From Sulfurimonas sp. RIFOXYD12_FULL_33_39 (GTDB taxonomy: Bacteria > Campylobacterota > Campylobacteria > Campylobacterales > Sulfurimonadaceae), in assembly GCA_001829785.1 (NCBI GenBank), contig MICF01000005.1:1-64000 (forward strand): a stretch of 64,000 nucleotides of DNA, given 5' to 3'. This document shows positions 27,183 through 36,941 of this stretch, piece by piece. The notes under the pieces are model-generated. The model made no database searches, was not told where the DNA came from, and saw only the letters and a list, made by a program, of their open reading frames with translations. Within the stretch, counting starts at the first letter, position 1. Each line of letters starts with the position of its first letter. The translations under genes were made by a program, and so were the position numbers.

Positions 27183-27322
27183 TCTATTATCTCCTCACAA
27201 ATTAGTTCAAAAAGTTCACTTATCTCGACTACATTTTCATTAAAATATTCAATTTTATTATCTAAAACTTCAAGCTCATCTATAAAAACAATAATCGGTA
27301 ATGTTTTAACTCTTTTTTTCAC
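27179..27322 (-). CDS. 47-residue protein coupled to the RimK-like gene
   Basis: A small frame with GTG start that overlaps the RimK-like stop by GTGA and whose own stop overlaps the peptidase GTG in the same way. The product ([20 protein letters not shown] and a further 27 residues) has a short beta-like hydrophobic start and an acidic amphipathic helix. It has no recognised family and no strong ribosome site (GGAG one base before GTG). Retention of an open frame exactly between two coupled genes supports that it is real. Confidence 0.6.
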   Translation of the reverse strand: MKKRVKTLPIIVFIDELEVLDNKIEYFNENVVEISELFELICEEIIE

Positions 27323-28251
27323 GCTCCGATGCTGTCTTTTTTTAGTTTTCTTTTTTTAGGATTTATTTCACATTTCGGGCTTACATTTTTTGCAATATAG
27401 TCCATTATTTTTCCGGCTATATCAATTTTTGTTGATTTTTCAATTCCCTCTAATCCGGGTGAAGAGTTTACTTCCATTACAAGCGGTCCTCTGGATGATG
27501 GTATCATGTCAACTCCGCAGATTCCAAGACCCATGGCTTTTGCAGCTGCGAGAGCTGTCGCTTTTTCTCTTCTTGTAAGCTTATGCGCCGTTGCACTTCC
27601 GCCTTGATGCAGGTTTGATCTAAAATCACCCTCCGCACCTTGACGTTTCATAGCTCCGATAATCTCTCCGCCGACTATAAAAACTCTGATATCTGCTCCG
27701 CCTGCTTCTTCTATATACTCTTGAACAAGCAAGTTAACATCCATTCCGTAAAATGCATCAAGTACCGACTTTGCCGCTTTTTCGCTATCAACCAAAACTA
27801 CACCGACACCTTGAGTTCCTTCTAATATTTTAAGAACCAAAGGAGCACCTCCGCTAAGAGCTATAACATCTTTTGCACTAGACTTGTTTGATGCAAAAAC
27901 AGTTTTTGGCATATCAACCCCGTTTTTAGATAATATTTGAAGGCTTCTTAATTTGTCTCTGCTTCTTTTAATCGCCAACGAACCGGTAGCACTAAATACG
28001 TCCATCATCTCAAAGTGTCTTACCATCGCTGTGCCGTAAAAGGTTCTACTTGCCCCTATTCTAGGTATTATAGCATCAGGAGTTGGTAGTTCTTTTCCGA
28101 GATAGTTTACTTTAAGCTCATCTTTCATAATCTCGATACTGCATTTTAAATAATCAATAACTCTTACTTCCCACCCTCTTTTTTCGGCAGATTCTACTAA
28201 TCTTTTTGTCGAATATAAATCTTTATTTCTAGATAGTACATAAACTCTCAT
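27319..28251 (-). CDS. RimK-like ATP-grasp ligase
   Basis: A 310-residue ATP-grasp enzyme of the RimK type, which forms peptide bonds to a carboxyl group using ATP; in E. coli RimK adds glutamates to ribosomal protein S6. The start [20 protein letters not shown] is the RimK N-terminus, followed by [16 protein letters not shown], the ATP-grasp core ([33 protein letters not shown]) and [14 protein letters not shown]. The ATG at 28251 has AGAGG upstream. The gene follows a retropepsin-like protease gene by 13 nt and overlaps the 47-residue gene by 4 nt. Confidence 0.92.
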   Translation of the reverse strand: MRVYVLSRNKDLYSTKRLVESAEKRGWEVRVIDYLKCSIEIMKDELKVNYLGKELPTPDAIIPRIGASRTFYGTAMVRHFEMMDVFSATGSLAIKRSRDKLRSLQILSKNGVDMPKTVFASNKSSAKDVIALSGGAPLVLKILEGTQGVGVVLVDSEKAAKSVLDAFYGMDVNLLVQEYIEEAGGADIRVFIVGGEIIGAMKRQGAEGDFRSNLHQGGSATAHKLTRREKATALAAAKAMGLGICGVDMIPSSRGPLVMEVNSSPGLEGIEKSTKIDIAGKIMDYIAKNVSPKCEINPKKRKLKKDSIGA

Positions 28252-28264
28252 TCTTGCCTCTTTT

Positions 28265-28687
28265 TTATAGTTGTTTTGTAAGATATTCTTGTGAAACATC
28301 GACTAAAAATTTATTTGCCAAAAACTTTCTTCCTATGAGCATCGGGTACTTCATATCTGAGCGGTCAGTTAGAGATATTACAGTCATGTAATCTTTACCG
28401 AAAAAATTAACTTTTACTTTTATTGAAGGTCTTAACTGCACTTTTCCGTTTGAACTTTTAACTCTTTTCATCTGATAAAGAGGAACGCTAACTTTTTTTC
28501 CATGATATGCAGTATGCACTTCATCAAGTAATTTAAAGTGAACGATACCCTCTTTATCTACATGTATATCATCACAATGAATAGCATTAGAATCTGCACC
28601 GGTATCTACTTTTGCATCAAGATCATATAGCTGTAAATCAGGGATTGATATAACCTCCGTACACCCAATTATTTTCTTTTTTAGCAT
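28265..28687 (-). CDS. Retropepsin-like protease paired with RimK (RimB / PF05618 type)
   Basis: A 140-residue protein of the family called ATP-dependent zinc protease or retropepsin-like aspartic peptidase. The aspartic-protease-like motif [11 protein letters not shown] (about residues 27-37) and the C-terminal PMLIGRKFL are present. In Pseudomonas a relative (RimB) works with RimK and controls its output. First gene of a four-gene unit with RimK-like ligase, 47-residue protein and peptidase. Whether catalysis uses zinc or Asp is unsettled in the family. Confidence 0.85.
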   Translation of the reverse strand: MLKKKIIGCTEVISIPDLQLYDLDAKVDTGADSNAIHCDDIHVDKEGIVHFKLLDEVHTAYHGKKVSVPLYQMKRVKSSNGKVQLRPSIKVKVNFFGKDYMTVISLTDRSDMKYPMLIGRKFLANKFLVDVSQEYLTKQL

Positions 28688-28799
28688 AATACAAATCCAA
28701 TATTTTATATAAATTATAACATATAAAATTAGTAAAATTTTTTAAATAAATATAAATAATATTAAGATTATTTTTAGCAAATTTTTTTTTATTTATGAG

Positions 28800-28805
28800 T
28801 ATAAT
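28800..28805 (+). promoter_or_regulatory. -10 box before the small acidic protein gene
   Basis: TATAAT about 115 nt before the ATG of the 80-residue gene, preceded by A/T tracts. The leader includes a short hairpin (ATCCAC/GTGGGT) near the ribosome site AAGAGGG. Confidence 0.5.
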
Positions 28806-28919
28806 TTTGTTTAAATAAAAATTTAGATTCGGGTAATAGTTGCTTTTGTGCCAATAAATTGTTTTGTAAAAACATAGTTAATCCACGTAAATGTGGGTAT
28901 ATTTGTTAAGAGGGCAAAT

Positions 28920-29162
28920 ATGACTTTTAAAGATTTAGAGTTCTTGTTAGAATTGAGCGGAGTTATGAAAAAAGATATCGAATATATATTGGATTTTGCT
29001 AAAAAAAACGGTATAGAAAAAGAGTTGATTGATGATGAGCTTGGTAAATTAGGGTATGAAAGAATACTTGAAAATGAATCAGATGATTCTTGGGATGATG
29101 ATGACTATGGACATGTAGAAAAATTTCCACATAGAAATAAGTTTTCAGAGGATTACGATTAA
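28920..29162 (+). CDS. 80-residue acidic protein of unknown function
   Basis: The ATG at 28920 is chosen because AAGAGGG lies eight bases upstream; the frame is open nine codons further but without a good site. The product has a helical N-terminal half (FKDLEFLLELSGVMKKDIEY) and a strongly acidic C-terminal tail (DDSWDDDDYGHVEKFPHRN). No known family. Its stop codon overlaps the ATG of the SnoaL-like gene (TAATG), so the two are translated together. It could be an adaptor or regulator of that protein (inference). Confidence 0.75.
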   Translation: MTFKDLEFLLELSGVMKKDIEYILDFAKKNGIEKELIDDELGKLGYERILENESDDSWDDDDYGHVEKFPHRNKFSEDYD

Positions 29163-29557
29163 TGACAAATAAGGCTCTTGTAGCTAAATATTATGAGATG
29201 TGGAACTCGCAAAAATTTGATGTTGCTAATATTATCTTCAGTGATGATATTCACTTTCACGGCTCTATTGGAATAGAAACAGTCGGTATTGAGCAATTTA
29301 AAGGTTATGCAAACACTATACTTGGTGCATTTCCAAATCTATATCATGCTGTGGAAATTGTGGTTGCTGAGGATTCTCTTGTCGCTGTTTATGTTACCTA
29401 CAGCGGTACTCACAAAGGAAAACTTTTTGAGTATGAACCTACAAACAATAGAATAAACTATTCCGGCGCATCTTTTTTTACTATAAAAGATGGAAAAATA
29501 ACTGATATAAAGGTACTCGGAGATAGATACTCTTTATATAGTCAAATCAACTCATGA
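29162..29557 (+). CDS. SnoaL-like / NTF2-fold protein
   Basis: A 131-residue protein of the SnoaL/polyketide-cyclase-like ester cyclase type with an NTF2-like alpha+beta cone. The pattern KYYEMWNSQKFDVANIIFSD, HFHGSIGIETVGIEQFKGYA and ISFFTIKDGKI-type ending is typical. These small enzymes or binders are hard to assign; a cyclase role in polyketide synthesis is unlikely here. It is coupled to the acidic 80-residue protein and ends in a hairpin shared with the convergent proB. Confidence 0.82.
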   Translation: MTNKALVAKYYEMWNSQKFDVANIIFSDDIHFHGSIGIETVGIEQFKGYANTILGAFPNLYHAVEIVVAEDSLVAVYVTYSGTHKGKLFEYEPTNNRINYSGASFFTIKDGKITDIKVLGDRYSLYSQINS

Positions 29558-29564
29558 ACTTAAC

Positions 29565-29593
29565 GTCAACAACACTGTTTACATGTTGTTGGC
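29565..29593. terminator. Shared terminator of the SnoaL-like gene and proB
   Basis: GTCAACAACA and TGTTGTTGGC pair over 10 bp (one G-U) with a 9-nt loop, followed on the plus strand by TTTTGG. It covers the end of proB and lies 7 nt after the SnoaL-like stop. Confidence 0.6.
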
Positions 29594-30352
29594 TTTTGGC
29601 TCAAAAATAGTTCCTAGTACATGTTTGTCTTTGAGAAGAAAAGACTCTGCCGCACTTAAGTCAAAACCATTACATAAAAACATTCTTTTGCCTCGTTTAA
29701 TCAAATAATCAGCAGCTTTTAGTTTTGTAACTATACCGCCTGTCGCAAACTCATTATTTGGTGTCGAGGTGTCTATCAATGTACTTGCCGGTAGTTCATT
29801 TACAGTTTTATAAATGTTTGCATCTTTAAATTCTTGAGGATTTTTATCGTAATAACCGTCAATATCGCTCAATATAACCAATAAATCAGCATCTATGGAA
29901 TATGCCACGTTAGCCGATAACTGGTCATTATCGCCAAATAGCTGTTCAGGTGTTGAAGTTATGTCATTTTCATTAACAATAGGCAAAATACCGTTTTCTA
30001 AGTGGGCATTTATAATCTCTTGAAACATTTTGGTGCGTTTCCTTGAATCAAAATCATCTTCCGTCAACAATATTTGCGCAGTATGGATATTATAAATATC
30101 AAATTTCTTTTTATATGCAGTCATTAAAATAGGTTGTCCGGCAGCAGCTAGTGCTTTTTTGCCAATCTGTTTTCTTTTGTCAAGCTTTAGTGTTGAATAT
30201 CCAGCGGCTACTGCACCGGAAGTAACCAACACAACATCATACTTTTTTTTAAGCATGGCAATAAGTGTTACAAGATTTAACATACGCTCTTTTGCTATAT
30301 TATTATTTTGCGTTAGAACGGCAGTACCGACTTTTATCACAATTCTTTTCAT
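29579..30352 (-). CDS. proB: Glutamate 5-kinase (kinase domain only)
   Basis: First step of proline synthesis: ATP-dependent phosphorylation of glutamate. The 257-residue protein contains the amino-acid kinase fold with VIKVGTAVLT (residues 4-13), VTSGAVAAGY, PIVNENDITS and GDNDQLSANVA, but lacks the C-terminal PUA domain of E. coli ProB (367 residues). This short form is common in Campylobacterota. proA is not adjacent. The start has an AAGGG site upstream. Confidence 0.93.
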   Translation of the reverse strand: MKRIVIKVGTAVLTQNNNIAKERMLNLVTLIAMLKKKYDVVLVTSGAVAAGYSTLKLDKRKQIGKKALAAAGQPILMTAYKKKFDIYNIHTAQILLTEDDFDSRKRTKMFQEIINAHLENGILPIVNENDITSTPEQLFGDNDQLSANVAYSIDADLLVILSDIDGYYDKNPQEFKDANIYKTVNELPASTLIDTSTPNNEFATGGIVTKLKAADYLIKRGKRMFLCNGFDLSAAESFLLKDKHVLGTIFEPKANNM

Positions 30353-30478
30353 AAATTTTCCCTTATTTTTCAGTTTTGATTAAATATTATTTTAAGGTAA
30401 TGAGAGTTTAACGTCTCTTATTGTATCTACTTAAAGGTTTAGTTTTTATTACATGTTTAGATTAAAAGATAGATTAGC

Positions 30479-30484
30479 TATAAT
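30479..30484 (+). promoter_or_regulatory. -10 box immediately before uvrB
   Basis: TATAAT ends five bases before the uvrB ATG, with no ribosome site between. If used, transcription would begin at or next to the start codon and give a leaderless mRNA. Confidence 0.55.
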
Positions 30485-30489
30485 TGCGC

Positions 30490-32463
30490 ATGTCAAAATT
30501 TAAAGTTCATTCACCCTATTCTCCAGCCGGCGATCAGCCTACAGCCATAAAAACCTTAAGTGATTCCATATTAAAAGGCAACCGTTATCAAGCTCTCGAA
30601 GGAGTTACTGGAAGCGGCAAAACTTACACTATGGCAAGCGTTATAGAAAAAGTGCAGATGCCAACAATCATTATGACGCACAACAAAACTTTGGCTGCTC
30701 AGTTATACAGTGAATTTCGTCAATTTTTTCCAAATAATCATGTAGAGTACTTTGTAAGCTATTACGACTACTACCAGCCTGAAGCTTATATACCCCGTCA
30801 AGATTTATTTATAGAAAAAGACAGCTCAATCAATGACGAACTTGAACGTCTAAGACTCTCCTCAACCGCTAATCTGCTAAGTTACGATGATGTTATAGTC
30901 GTGGCTTCCGTTTCTGCAAACTACGGTTTAGGAGATCCGCAAGAGTACGAAAAGATGGTTCAGGTTGTAGAGACAGGCGATGAGATTTCACAAAAAAAAC
31001 TTCTTCACAGACTAGTTGAGATGGGCTATAGTCGTAATGACACCTACTTTGACAGTGGTCATATCCGCGTAAACGGGGAGAGTTTGGATATCTATCCGCC
31101 CTATTTTGAGCAAGAAGCTATCCGAATAGAGTTTTTCGGCGATGAGATTGAGGCTATTTATACCTTTGATATCATAGACAATAAACGCCTTGAAGAGCAT
31201 AAAAAATTTACAATTTATGCAACCTCGCAGTTTAGCGTAACACAAGAGAAGATGTCGGTAGCAATTAAACGCATAGAAGAGGAGCTTGATGATAGGCTTG
31301 CATACTTTCAAAAAGAAGGTAAGCTTGTAGAGTATCAGCGTCTTAAACAAAGAGTTGAGTTTGATTTGGAAATGCTTCAAACTACGGGAATGTGCAAAGG
31401 AATAGAGAACTATTCAAGACTTCTGACAAACAAAAAACCAGGAGAAGCTCCATATACGCTTTTGGACTATTTTGAGCTTCATCACAAAGAGTATCTAGTA
31501 ATCGTAGATGAATCACATGTATCACTTCCTCAGTACCGCGGAATGTATGCGGGGGATAGAGCCAGAAAAGAGGTTTTGGTAGAGTACGGCTTTCGTCTGC
31601 CTAGTGCGCTCGATAACAGACCATTGATGATAGATGAGTACATCAATAAAGCTCCGCACTATCTATTTGTTTCCGCTACACCTTCAAAATATGAACTTGA
31701 ACTCTCCAACGTTTGTGCAAAGCAGATTATCCGTCCAACTGGGCTTTTAGACCCGATTTTAGAGATAAAAAGCTCCGATAATCAGGTAGAAGATATACAT
31801 GATGAGATAAAAAAAATTATCGTAAAAAATGAACGAGTTCTTATAACGGTTCTTACAAAAAAAATGGCGGAAGCACTCACGAAATATCTGGCAGATTTGG
31901 GCATAAAAGTACAATATATGCACTCGGATATAGACACTATAGAGAGAAATCAGATAATCCGTTCTCTGCGCCTTGGAGAGTTTGATGTTCTTATCGGAAT
32001 AAATCTTCTTCGTGAAGGGCTTGATTTGCCCGAAGTCAGTCTTGTAGCAATTTTAGACGCAGATAAAGAGGGATTTTTAAGAAGTGAGACTGCTCTTATT
32101 CAGACAATCGGTCGAGGGGCTAGAAACTCTAATGGCAGAGTAATTTTATATGCAAATAAAATTACAGGTTCAATGCAAAGAGCAATCGATGTTACAAACG
32201 CAAGAAGAGAGAGACAAAAAACATTTAACGAGAAAAACAACATTACGCCGACAACTACTATCCGCAAACTTGATGAAAATCTAAAAGTGGAAGATTACGG
32301 CGGTATTTACCAAAAGAATAAAAAAATGGATAAAATACCGCCATCGGAGAGAAAAGCCATGATAAAAGAGCTATCTCTTAAAATGAAGGCTGCCGCTAAT
32401 GAGTTAAACTTTGAAGAGGCTGCAAGACTTCGTGACGAGATAACAAAAATTAAAAAACTTTAG
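30490..32463 (+). CDS. uvrB: Excinuclease ABC subunit B
   Basis: DNA damage verification subunit of nucleotide excision repair. The 657-residue protein has QPTAI, P-loop GVTGSGKT (residues 38-45), the beta-hairpin region [12 protein letters not shown], helicase motifs [12 protein letters not shown] and the C-terminal UVR domain ([13 protein letters not shown]) that binds UvrC. I use the ATG at 30490, since the start two codons earlier (TTG) overlaps the -10 box. dedA follows 15 nt later in the same direction. Full length and intact. Confidence 0.97.
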   Translation: MSKFKVHSPYSPAGDQPTAIKTLSDSILKGNRYQALEGVTGSGKTYTMASVIEKVQMPTIIMTHNKTLAAQLYSEFRQFFPNNHVEYFVSYYDYYQPEAYIPRQDLFIEKDSSINDELERLRLSSTANLLSYDDVIVVASVSANYGLGDPQEYEKMVQVVETGDEISQKKLLHRLVEMGYSRNDTYFDSGHIRVNGESLDIYPPYFEQEAIRIEFFGDEIEAIYTFDIIDNKRLEEHKKFTIYATSQFSVTQEKMSVAIKRIEEELDDRLAYFQKEGKLVEYQRLKQRVEFDLEMLQTTGMCKGIENYSRLLTNKKPGEAPYTLLDYFELHHKEYLVIVDESHVSLPQYRGMYAGDRARKEVLVEYGFRLPSALDNRPLMIDEYINKAPHYLFVSATPSKYELELSNVCAKQIIRPTGLLDPILEIKSSDNQVEDIHDEIKKIIVKNERVLITVLTKKMAEALTKYLADLGIKVQYMHSDIDTIERNQIIRSLRLGEFDVLIGINLLREGLDLPEVSLVAILDADKEGFLRSETALIQTIGRGARNSNGRVILYANKITGSMQRAIDVTNARRERQKTFNEKNNITPTTTIRKLDENLKVEDYGGIYQKNKKMDKIPPSERKAMIKELSLKMKAAANELNFEEAARLRDEITKIKKL

Positions 32464-32478
32464 GGAGTTTACTATAAT

Positions 32479-33045
32479 ATGGAAGATACTTTTAGCAACT
32501 TAGCTACTTACGGGTATATAGGACTTTTTCTATACTCGCTAGGCGGCGGGTTTGTAGCACTTATAGGAGCCGGAGTTTTATCATTTATGGGTAAAATGGA
32601 TTTAACTCTATCTATCTCTATAGCTTTTATTGCCAATGCCCTAGGAGATTTTATGCTCTTTTATATGGCGAGATATCAAAAAAGTATGATGATGGAAGGA
32701 CTGCGTAAACATAGACGAAAACTTGCTCTTGCTCATATTATGATGAAAAAAAACGGTTCGTGGATAATCTTAATCCAAAAGTTTGTCTATGGCATCAAAA
32801 CACTTATTCCCATTGCAATAGGACTTACAAAATATGACTTTAAAAGATTCGCGGTTTTAAATATATTAAGCTCTGGTGCATGGGCTTTAATATTTGGTTT
32901 TGGAAGTTACTATTCGGGAAGTTTTCTGATTAAAGTAGCTGAGACGATTGGCGATAAACCTTGGATAGCACCTATTATATTGGTAGTCGTAGGTGGAGCT
33001 TTATGGCTTTATATGACTCAAGCCACAAAGAAAAAAGCTAGATAA
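32479..33045 (+). CDS. DedA-family membrane protein
   Basis: A 188-residue protein of the DedA (SNARE-associated/VTT) superfamily, with several predicted membrane segments and the family features GGGFVALIGAGVLSFMGKM-like re-entrant region, an arginine-containing AHIMMKKNGSWIILIQKFVYG and GAWALIFGFGSYYSG. The superfamily includes lipid flippases and scramblases for undecaprenyl phosphate or phospholipids; the specific role here is not shown. It follows uvrB after 15 nt and precedes the convergent pckA. Confidence 0.9.
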   Translation: MEDTFSNLATYGYIGLFLYSLGGGFVALIGAGVLSFMGKMDLTLSISIAFIANALGDFMLFYMARYQKSMMMEGLRKHRRKLALAHIMMKKNGSWIILIQKFVYGIKTLIPIAIGLTKYDFKRFAVLNILSSGAWALIFGFGSYYSGSFLIKVAETIGDKPWIAPIILVVVGGALWLYMTQATKKKAR

Positions 33046-33049
33046 CCTT

Positions 33050-34636
33050 TTAGTTATCCTGCTTTGGACCTGCTGCAGAGTAATCAAACTCGCTGTTTGC
33101 AGTCTGATACTTTTTAAAGTTCTCTATAAACATTTCAGCTAGAGTATCTCTTGTTCTATCAAACTCATCTTTATCTGACCATGCGTTACGAGGATTTAAT
33201 ATCTCCGGATTGATATTTCCCAGAGTTTTTGGAACATGTAGTTTAAACGTTTTTGTCACGTCAAACTCGCTCTCTTTAATACTGCCATCAAGTATAGCAT
33301 TTATACAAGCACGAGTATCTTTTATACTCATTCTATGCCCTACTCCGTAAGCTCCGCCTGTCCAACCGGTGTTGACAAGATAAACACTGACGTTATGTTT
33401 ATCAATTTTTTCGCCTAATAATTTCGCATAAACAGTAGGATGAAGCGGCAAAAATGCCTCGCCAAAACACGCGCTAAAAGTTGCAACAGGTTTTGTAATA
33501 CCGCGCTCAGTTCCTGCAACTTTTGCAGTATATCCGCTTAAGAAGTAGTACATTGCTTGTTCACGAGTAAGTTTTGAAACGGGAGGAAGAACACCAAAGG
33601 CGTCCGCAGTTAAAAAGATTATATTTTCAGGATGTCCGGCACTAAGAGAAGTTTCATGATTTTCTATATGTTCTATGGGGTAAGAGACGCGAGTATTCTC
33701 GGTCTTCGAGCTGTCTTTGTAATCTACCTCGCCTTCTCCGTACATTACTACGTTCTCAAGAAGCGCACCAGTTCTAATGGCGTTATAAATCTCAGGTTCA
33801 CTGTTATCATCAAGGTTGATAACCTTGGCGTAACATCCGCCTTCAAAGTTAAATACCCCCTCATTGTCCCAGCCATGTTCATCGTCGCCGATTAATCTTC
33901 TGCGAGGATCTGTTGAAAGAGTTGTTTTTCCTGTTCCGCTAAGTCCAAAGAAAAGTGCGGTATCGCCCTTTTCTCCTACGTTTGCCGAGCAGTGCATAGA
34001 GAGCTTATCTTCAAGAGGCAACCAGTAGTTCATCATTGAAAAAATCCCTTTTTTCAACTCACCACCGTACCATGTACCACCGATAATAGACAAGTTATTT
34101 TCAATATCAAACAAAACAAAGACTTCGGAGTTAAGTCCATGCTCTTTCCATTTGTCATTAACAGCTTTACAAGCATTTAAAACTGTAAAATTAGGTTTGA
34201 AAACTTCCAGTTCTGAATCTGTAGGGCGGATAAACATATTTTTTACAAAATGAGCCTGCCATGCTATTTCAGTGATAAAGCGAATTGATCTTTTAGACGT
34301 ATCACTAGCTCCGCTAAAAACATCAGTTACATAAAGGTCTTTGCCTGATAACTGCTCTCTTGAAACCTCTAAAAGTTCATTAAAAATGTCTTCACTGATT
34401 TTTTGATTTACATCACCCCACGCAATATATCTGTTTGACGGATCACGATCTACAAAATATTTATCTTTTGGGCTTCTGCCTGTAAATATACCCGTATCTA
34501 CGGCCGTTGCTCCCTTTTTTGTAAGAGCACACTCTTTTTTTTCTAGTTCATGTTCAATCAACTTATCATAACTAAGATTATGATAAACTTTACCGACATT
34601 CTTTAGACCTATCTCTTCTAACTCAGTTACGCTCAT
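33050..34636 (-). CDS. pckA: Phosphoenolpyruvate carboxykinase (ATP)
   Basis: Converts oxaloacetate and ATP to phosphoenolpyruvate, CO2 and ADP; in an autotroph using the reductive TCA cycle this feeds gluconeogenesis, and it can also run in the carboxylating direction. The 528-residue protein has RSPKDKYFV (residues 54-62), the kinase P-loop GLSGTGKT (231-238) followed by DDEHGWD, and the metal and substrate residues of the ATP-dependent family. A TATAAT box and an AAGG ribosome site lie upstream. Ends four bases after the convergent dedA stop. Confidence 0.97.
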   Translation of the reverse strand: MSVTELEEIGLKNVGKVYHNLSYDKLIEHELEKKECALTKKGATAVDTGIFTGRSPKDKYFVDRDPSNRYIAWGDVNQKISEDIFNELLEVSREQLSGKDLYVTDVFSGASDTSKRSIRFITEIAWQAHFVKNMFIRPTDSELEVFKPNFTVLNACKAVNDKWKEHGLNSEVFVLFDIENNLSIIGGTWYGGELKKGIFSMMNYWLPLEDKLSMHCSANVGEKGDTALFFGLSGTGKTTLSTDPRRRLIGDDEHGWDNEGVFNFEGGCYAKVINLDDNSEPEIYNAIRTGALLENVVMYGEGEVDYKDSSKTENTRVSYPIEHIENHETSLSAGHPENIIFLTADAFGVLPPVSKLTREQAMYYFLSGYTAKVAGTERGITKPVATFSACFGEAFLPLHPTVYAKLLGEKIDKHNVSVYLVNTGWTGGAYGVGHRMSIKDTRACINAILDGSIKESEFDVTKTFKLHVPKTLGNINPEILNPRNAWSDKDEFDRTRDTLAEMFIENFKKYQTANSEFDYSAAGPKQDN

Positions 34637-34670
34637 AACTTGCCTTGTGATACTTTTTAATTATGGCGAA

Positions 34671-34676
34671 ATTATA
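34671..34676 (-). promoter_or_regulatory. -10 box of pckA
   Basis: TATAAT on the minus strand, about 34 nt before the pckA ATG, with AAGG just before the start codon. Confidence 0.6.
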
Positions 34677-34795
34677 CACTTAATAAACCTAAATTAAAAG
34701 TAAATATCCCATATGAATTGGATTTTTTAGTAACTTTTTTTAAACATGTACAAAGAAAAATTACTTTAAGAATTTTTTGCTAGAATTACGCTCTT

Positions 34796-34871
34796 GCTCG
34801 CATAACTCAGTTGGTAGAGTGTTACCTCGACAAGGTAAAAGTCACTGGTTCGAGTCCAGTTGTGAGCACCA
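34796..34871 (+). tRNA. tRNA-Val, anticodon GAC, with C33
   Basis: A 76-nt cloverleaf with acceptor GCTCGCA/TGTGAGC, D-stem ACTC/GAGT, anticodon stem TTACC/GGTAA, loop TCGACAA, T-arm ACTGG-TTCGAGT-CCAGT and an encoded CCA. Anticodon GAC reads GUC and GUU. Position 33, almost always U, is C here. TAGAAT at about 34780 is a possible promoter box. The gene stands alone between pckA and a diguanylate cyclase gene. Confidence 0.93.
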
Positions 34872-34925
34872 TTTGTATAATTTTTTTTGCAAATTATCTT
34901 TCATATATCACCAATATACTCTCAT

Positions 34926-36854
34926 CTATAAAGATTCAACGCGGTTTCTGCCTTTTTCCTTTGCAATATAAAGCGCTCTATCGACCCTGTCGATAATATC
35001 TTCTTCTTTATCTCCATCTTTATAAGATGTTACGCCGATACTTGATGTAACTTTATAATCCTGAGGGTAGTCTCCTTTTTGTATTAACTCTTTTAAGTTC
35101 TGTGCAAATATTTTGGCAGATTTAAGCTCCGTATTTGTACAAATTATCACAAATTCATCCCCTCCGTTTCTGATAACTACATCACTCTTTCTAGAGTTGT
35201 TTTTTATTATTTTTGAAAACTCTTTAATAACCTCATCGCCGACTAAATGTCCAAGCGTATCATTTATATTTTTAAAATTATCAATATCCAGCATTATCAA
35301 AGAGAGCGGTTTTTCGTATAAGAGTGCCGCTTCAATCTCTTTGTTTATCACTTCTTCACATTTTAAACGATTATATAAGCCGCTTAATGGGTCTATAAGT
35401 GATTTTTCATGATATTCGTTAGCCTTTTGTTTATACTCTTTTTTTATGCGTTCAGTCTGAATAAGATTAATCTTGCCTAGTTTAAGCTCGGCAACCATTT
35501 GGCTAAAATTAAAGTTTAACTGATCAATCTCTTCAATATTACTCTCTTTTAAAGGCAGATTTATTTTATCACTGCCTACAAAAGTAGTTTGCTTTGAGAG
35601 TTCTTCAATAGGATTTGTTATCTCAAGAGCAAACAACCTTGATCTCTTTAGGGTATATAACACAAATCCAAGATAAAAAACTATCGCAAATACAATTGCG
35701 CTGTACCCAACTAAATTGCCATATGATTTTAGCTTATATATTGAGTAAAAAATATTGTTCTTTTCAATCATAAGCATTAAGCGCCAACCAGTCTCTTCAA
35801 TAATAGTTTGCATTAATATATACTCTTGAGAATTTATGCTGAGTTCAAAAAAATCGGTTTTATTCTTATAATGTTCTACAAATTTATTGCCAAAAGGTGA
35901 ATTTTCATTTTTTATTAAATTATATTCCAACGGCTTTTTTATCGTTGTTTTAATATTTTGAATATATGTATGTGTCGTGAGTTCGCTCATATTTAAAATT
36001 TTTTCAATTTTTTGAGGCATTGCTAAAATAGCACCCTCTTTATCAAGCATAAAAAGCGAAGAACTCCACGGTAACTTACGCTCTAATAAATTACTTATTA
36101 AACTTTTTAACGGTATATCAATCCCTGTTACACCTTCTAAAAAATCTTTGTTATATATAGGTACAACACATGAAATCATCCAACCGTTTCCGGCAGGATC
36201 TAAATAAGCATCCGTCCATACGGGTTCCCTTTTAGTGTCATGTTTCTCATCTGCAAGATAGTAAAAGTTGTAATCACTCATTTTTAAAGTCGATCCATAT
36301 TGATTATACACCTCATCTATATAAGGATAAAGTCTATTCATATTATCCCAGCTGTTAAAATAGGCTGCAACAATATTTTTGTTTGAATCTACTATACTTT
36401 TAAAACTTACATCCATAACCTCGCTGCGAAGAGCCTTTTGCATCTCTTTATGAGTAATTTTCGTATCTGAAGAGTAGTAGAGACTTGAACCGTTTTTAGT
36501 AGTTTTATAATAGACTCCATTAGGAGCAACTTCAAATTGGGGTTTAGCGTTTGGAAAATAGATTAAATTAGGATTTGAAAAAAAGTATTCATGCTCTTTT
36601 TGAAGTATATTACTAAGCCTTGAGACTTCACCTAGCACATTTCCGATATATTTTGATTCCGCTAAAAGAATCTCTTGTCCATGTGTCTTTGCCTCTTTCA
36701 TTGAAGAATTTTTTATCAAGGTATAAACATATGTATTTACAAAGAAATAGGCACTAAACAATATAACCGCGACTACAAACGTAGGTATTAAGACTGTATT
36801 TTTATGATAATTAAAAAGCAGTTGATTCAAGTTTAACTTATTCTGCATATTCAC
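34926..36854 (-). CDS. Membrane diguanylate cyclase with Cache sensor
   Basis: A 642-residue protein: membrane helix (about 18-40), a long periplasmic double-Cache sensor (about 45-350), a second membrane helix (about 375-395), a HAMP-like linker (from ALEITNPIEELSKQ), a short coiled coil and a C-terminal GGDEF domain (about 485-642) with intact GGDEF in VIRNGGDEFVIIC and DIDNFKNINDTLGH. It should make cyclic-di-GMP in response to a periplasmic ligand. Stands alone. Confidence 0.93.
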   Translation of the reverse strand: MNMQNKLNLNQLLFNYHKNTVLIPTFVVAVILFSAYFFVNTYVYTLIKNSSMKEAKTHGQEILLAESKYIGNVLGEVSRLSNILQKEHEYFFSNPNLIYFPNAKPQFEVAPNGVYYKTTKNGSSLYYSSDTKITHKEMQKALRSEVMDVSFKSIVDSNKNIVAAYFNSWDNMNRLYPYIDEVYNQYGSTLKMSDYNFYYLADEKHDTKREPVWTDAYLDPAGNGWMISCVVPIYNKDFLEGVTGIDIPLKSLISNLLERKLPWSSSLFMLDKEGAILAMPQKIEKILNMSELTTHTYIQNIKTTIKKPLEYNLIKNENSPFGNKFVEHYKNKTDFFELSINSQEYILMQTIIEETGWRLMLMIEKNNIFYSIYKLKSYGNLVGYSAIVFAIVFYLGFVLYTLKRSRLFALEITNPIEELSKQTTFVGSDKINLPLKESNIEEIDQLNFNFSQMVAELKLGKINLIQTERIKKEYKQKANEYHEKSLIDPLSGLYNRLKCEEVINKEIEAALLYEKPLSLIMLDIDNFKNINDTLGHLVGDEVIKEFSKIIKNNSRKSDVVIRNGGDEFVIICTNTELKSAKIFAQNLKELIQKGDYPQDYKVTSSIGVTSYKDGDKEEDIIDRVDRALYIAKEKGRNRVESL

Positions 36855-36941
36855 TGCACACCTTTACAAAAGCCTTTTTAATTATTATATTATCATGTAT
36901 GTAAATATTTATCTTTAAATTCAAATATTAAACAAAAAAAA

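Noticed and set aside
33026..33060. Short inverted repeat between dedA and pckA (GATAAC/GTTATC)
   Set aside because: Only six base pairs and no T tract; too weak to call.
33632..33895. Plus-strand frame within pckA
   Set aside because: Antisense to the highly conserved PEP carboxykinase core.
34777..34996. Two plus-strand frames across tRNA-Val
   Set aside because: Both use the tRNA sequence as coding bases and lack ribosome sites.
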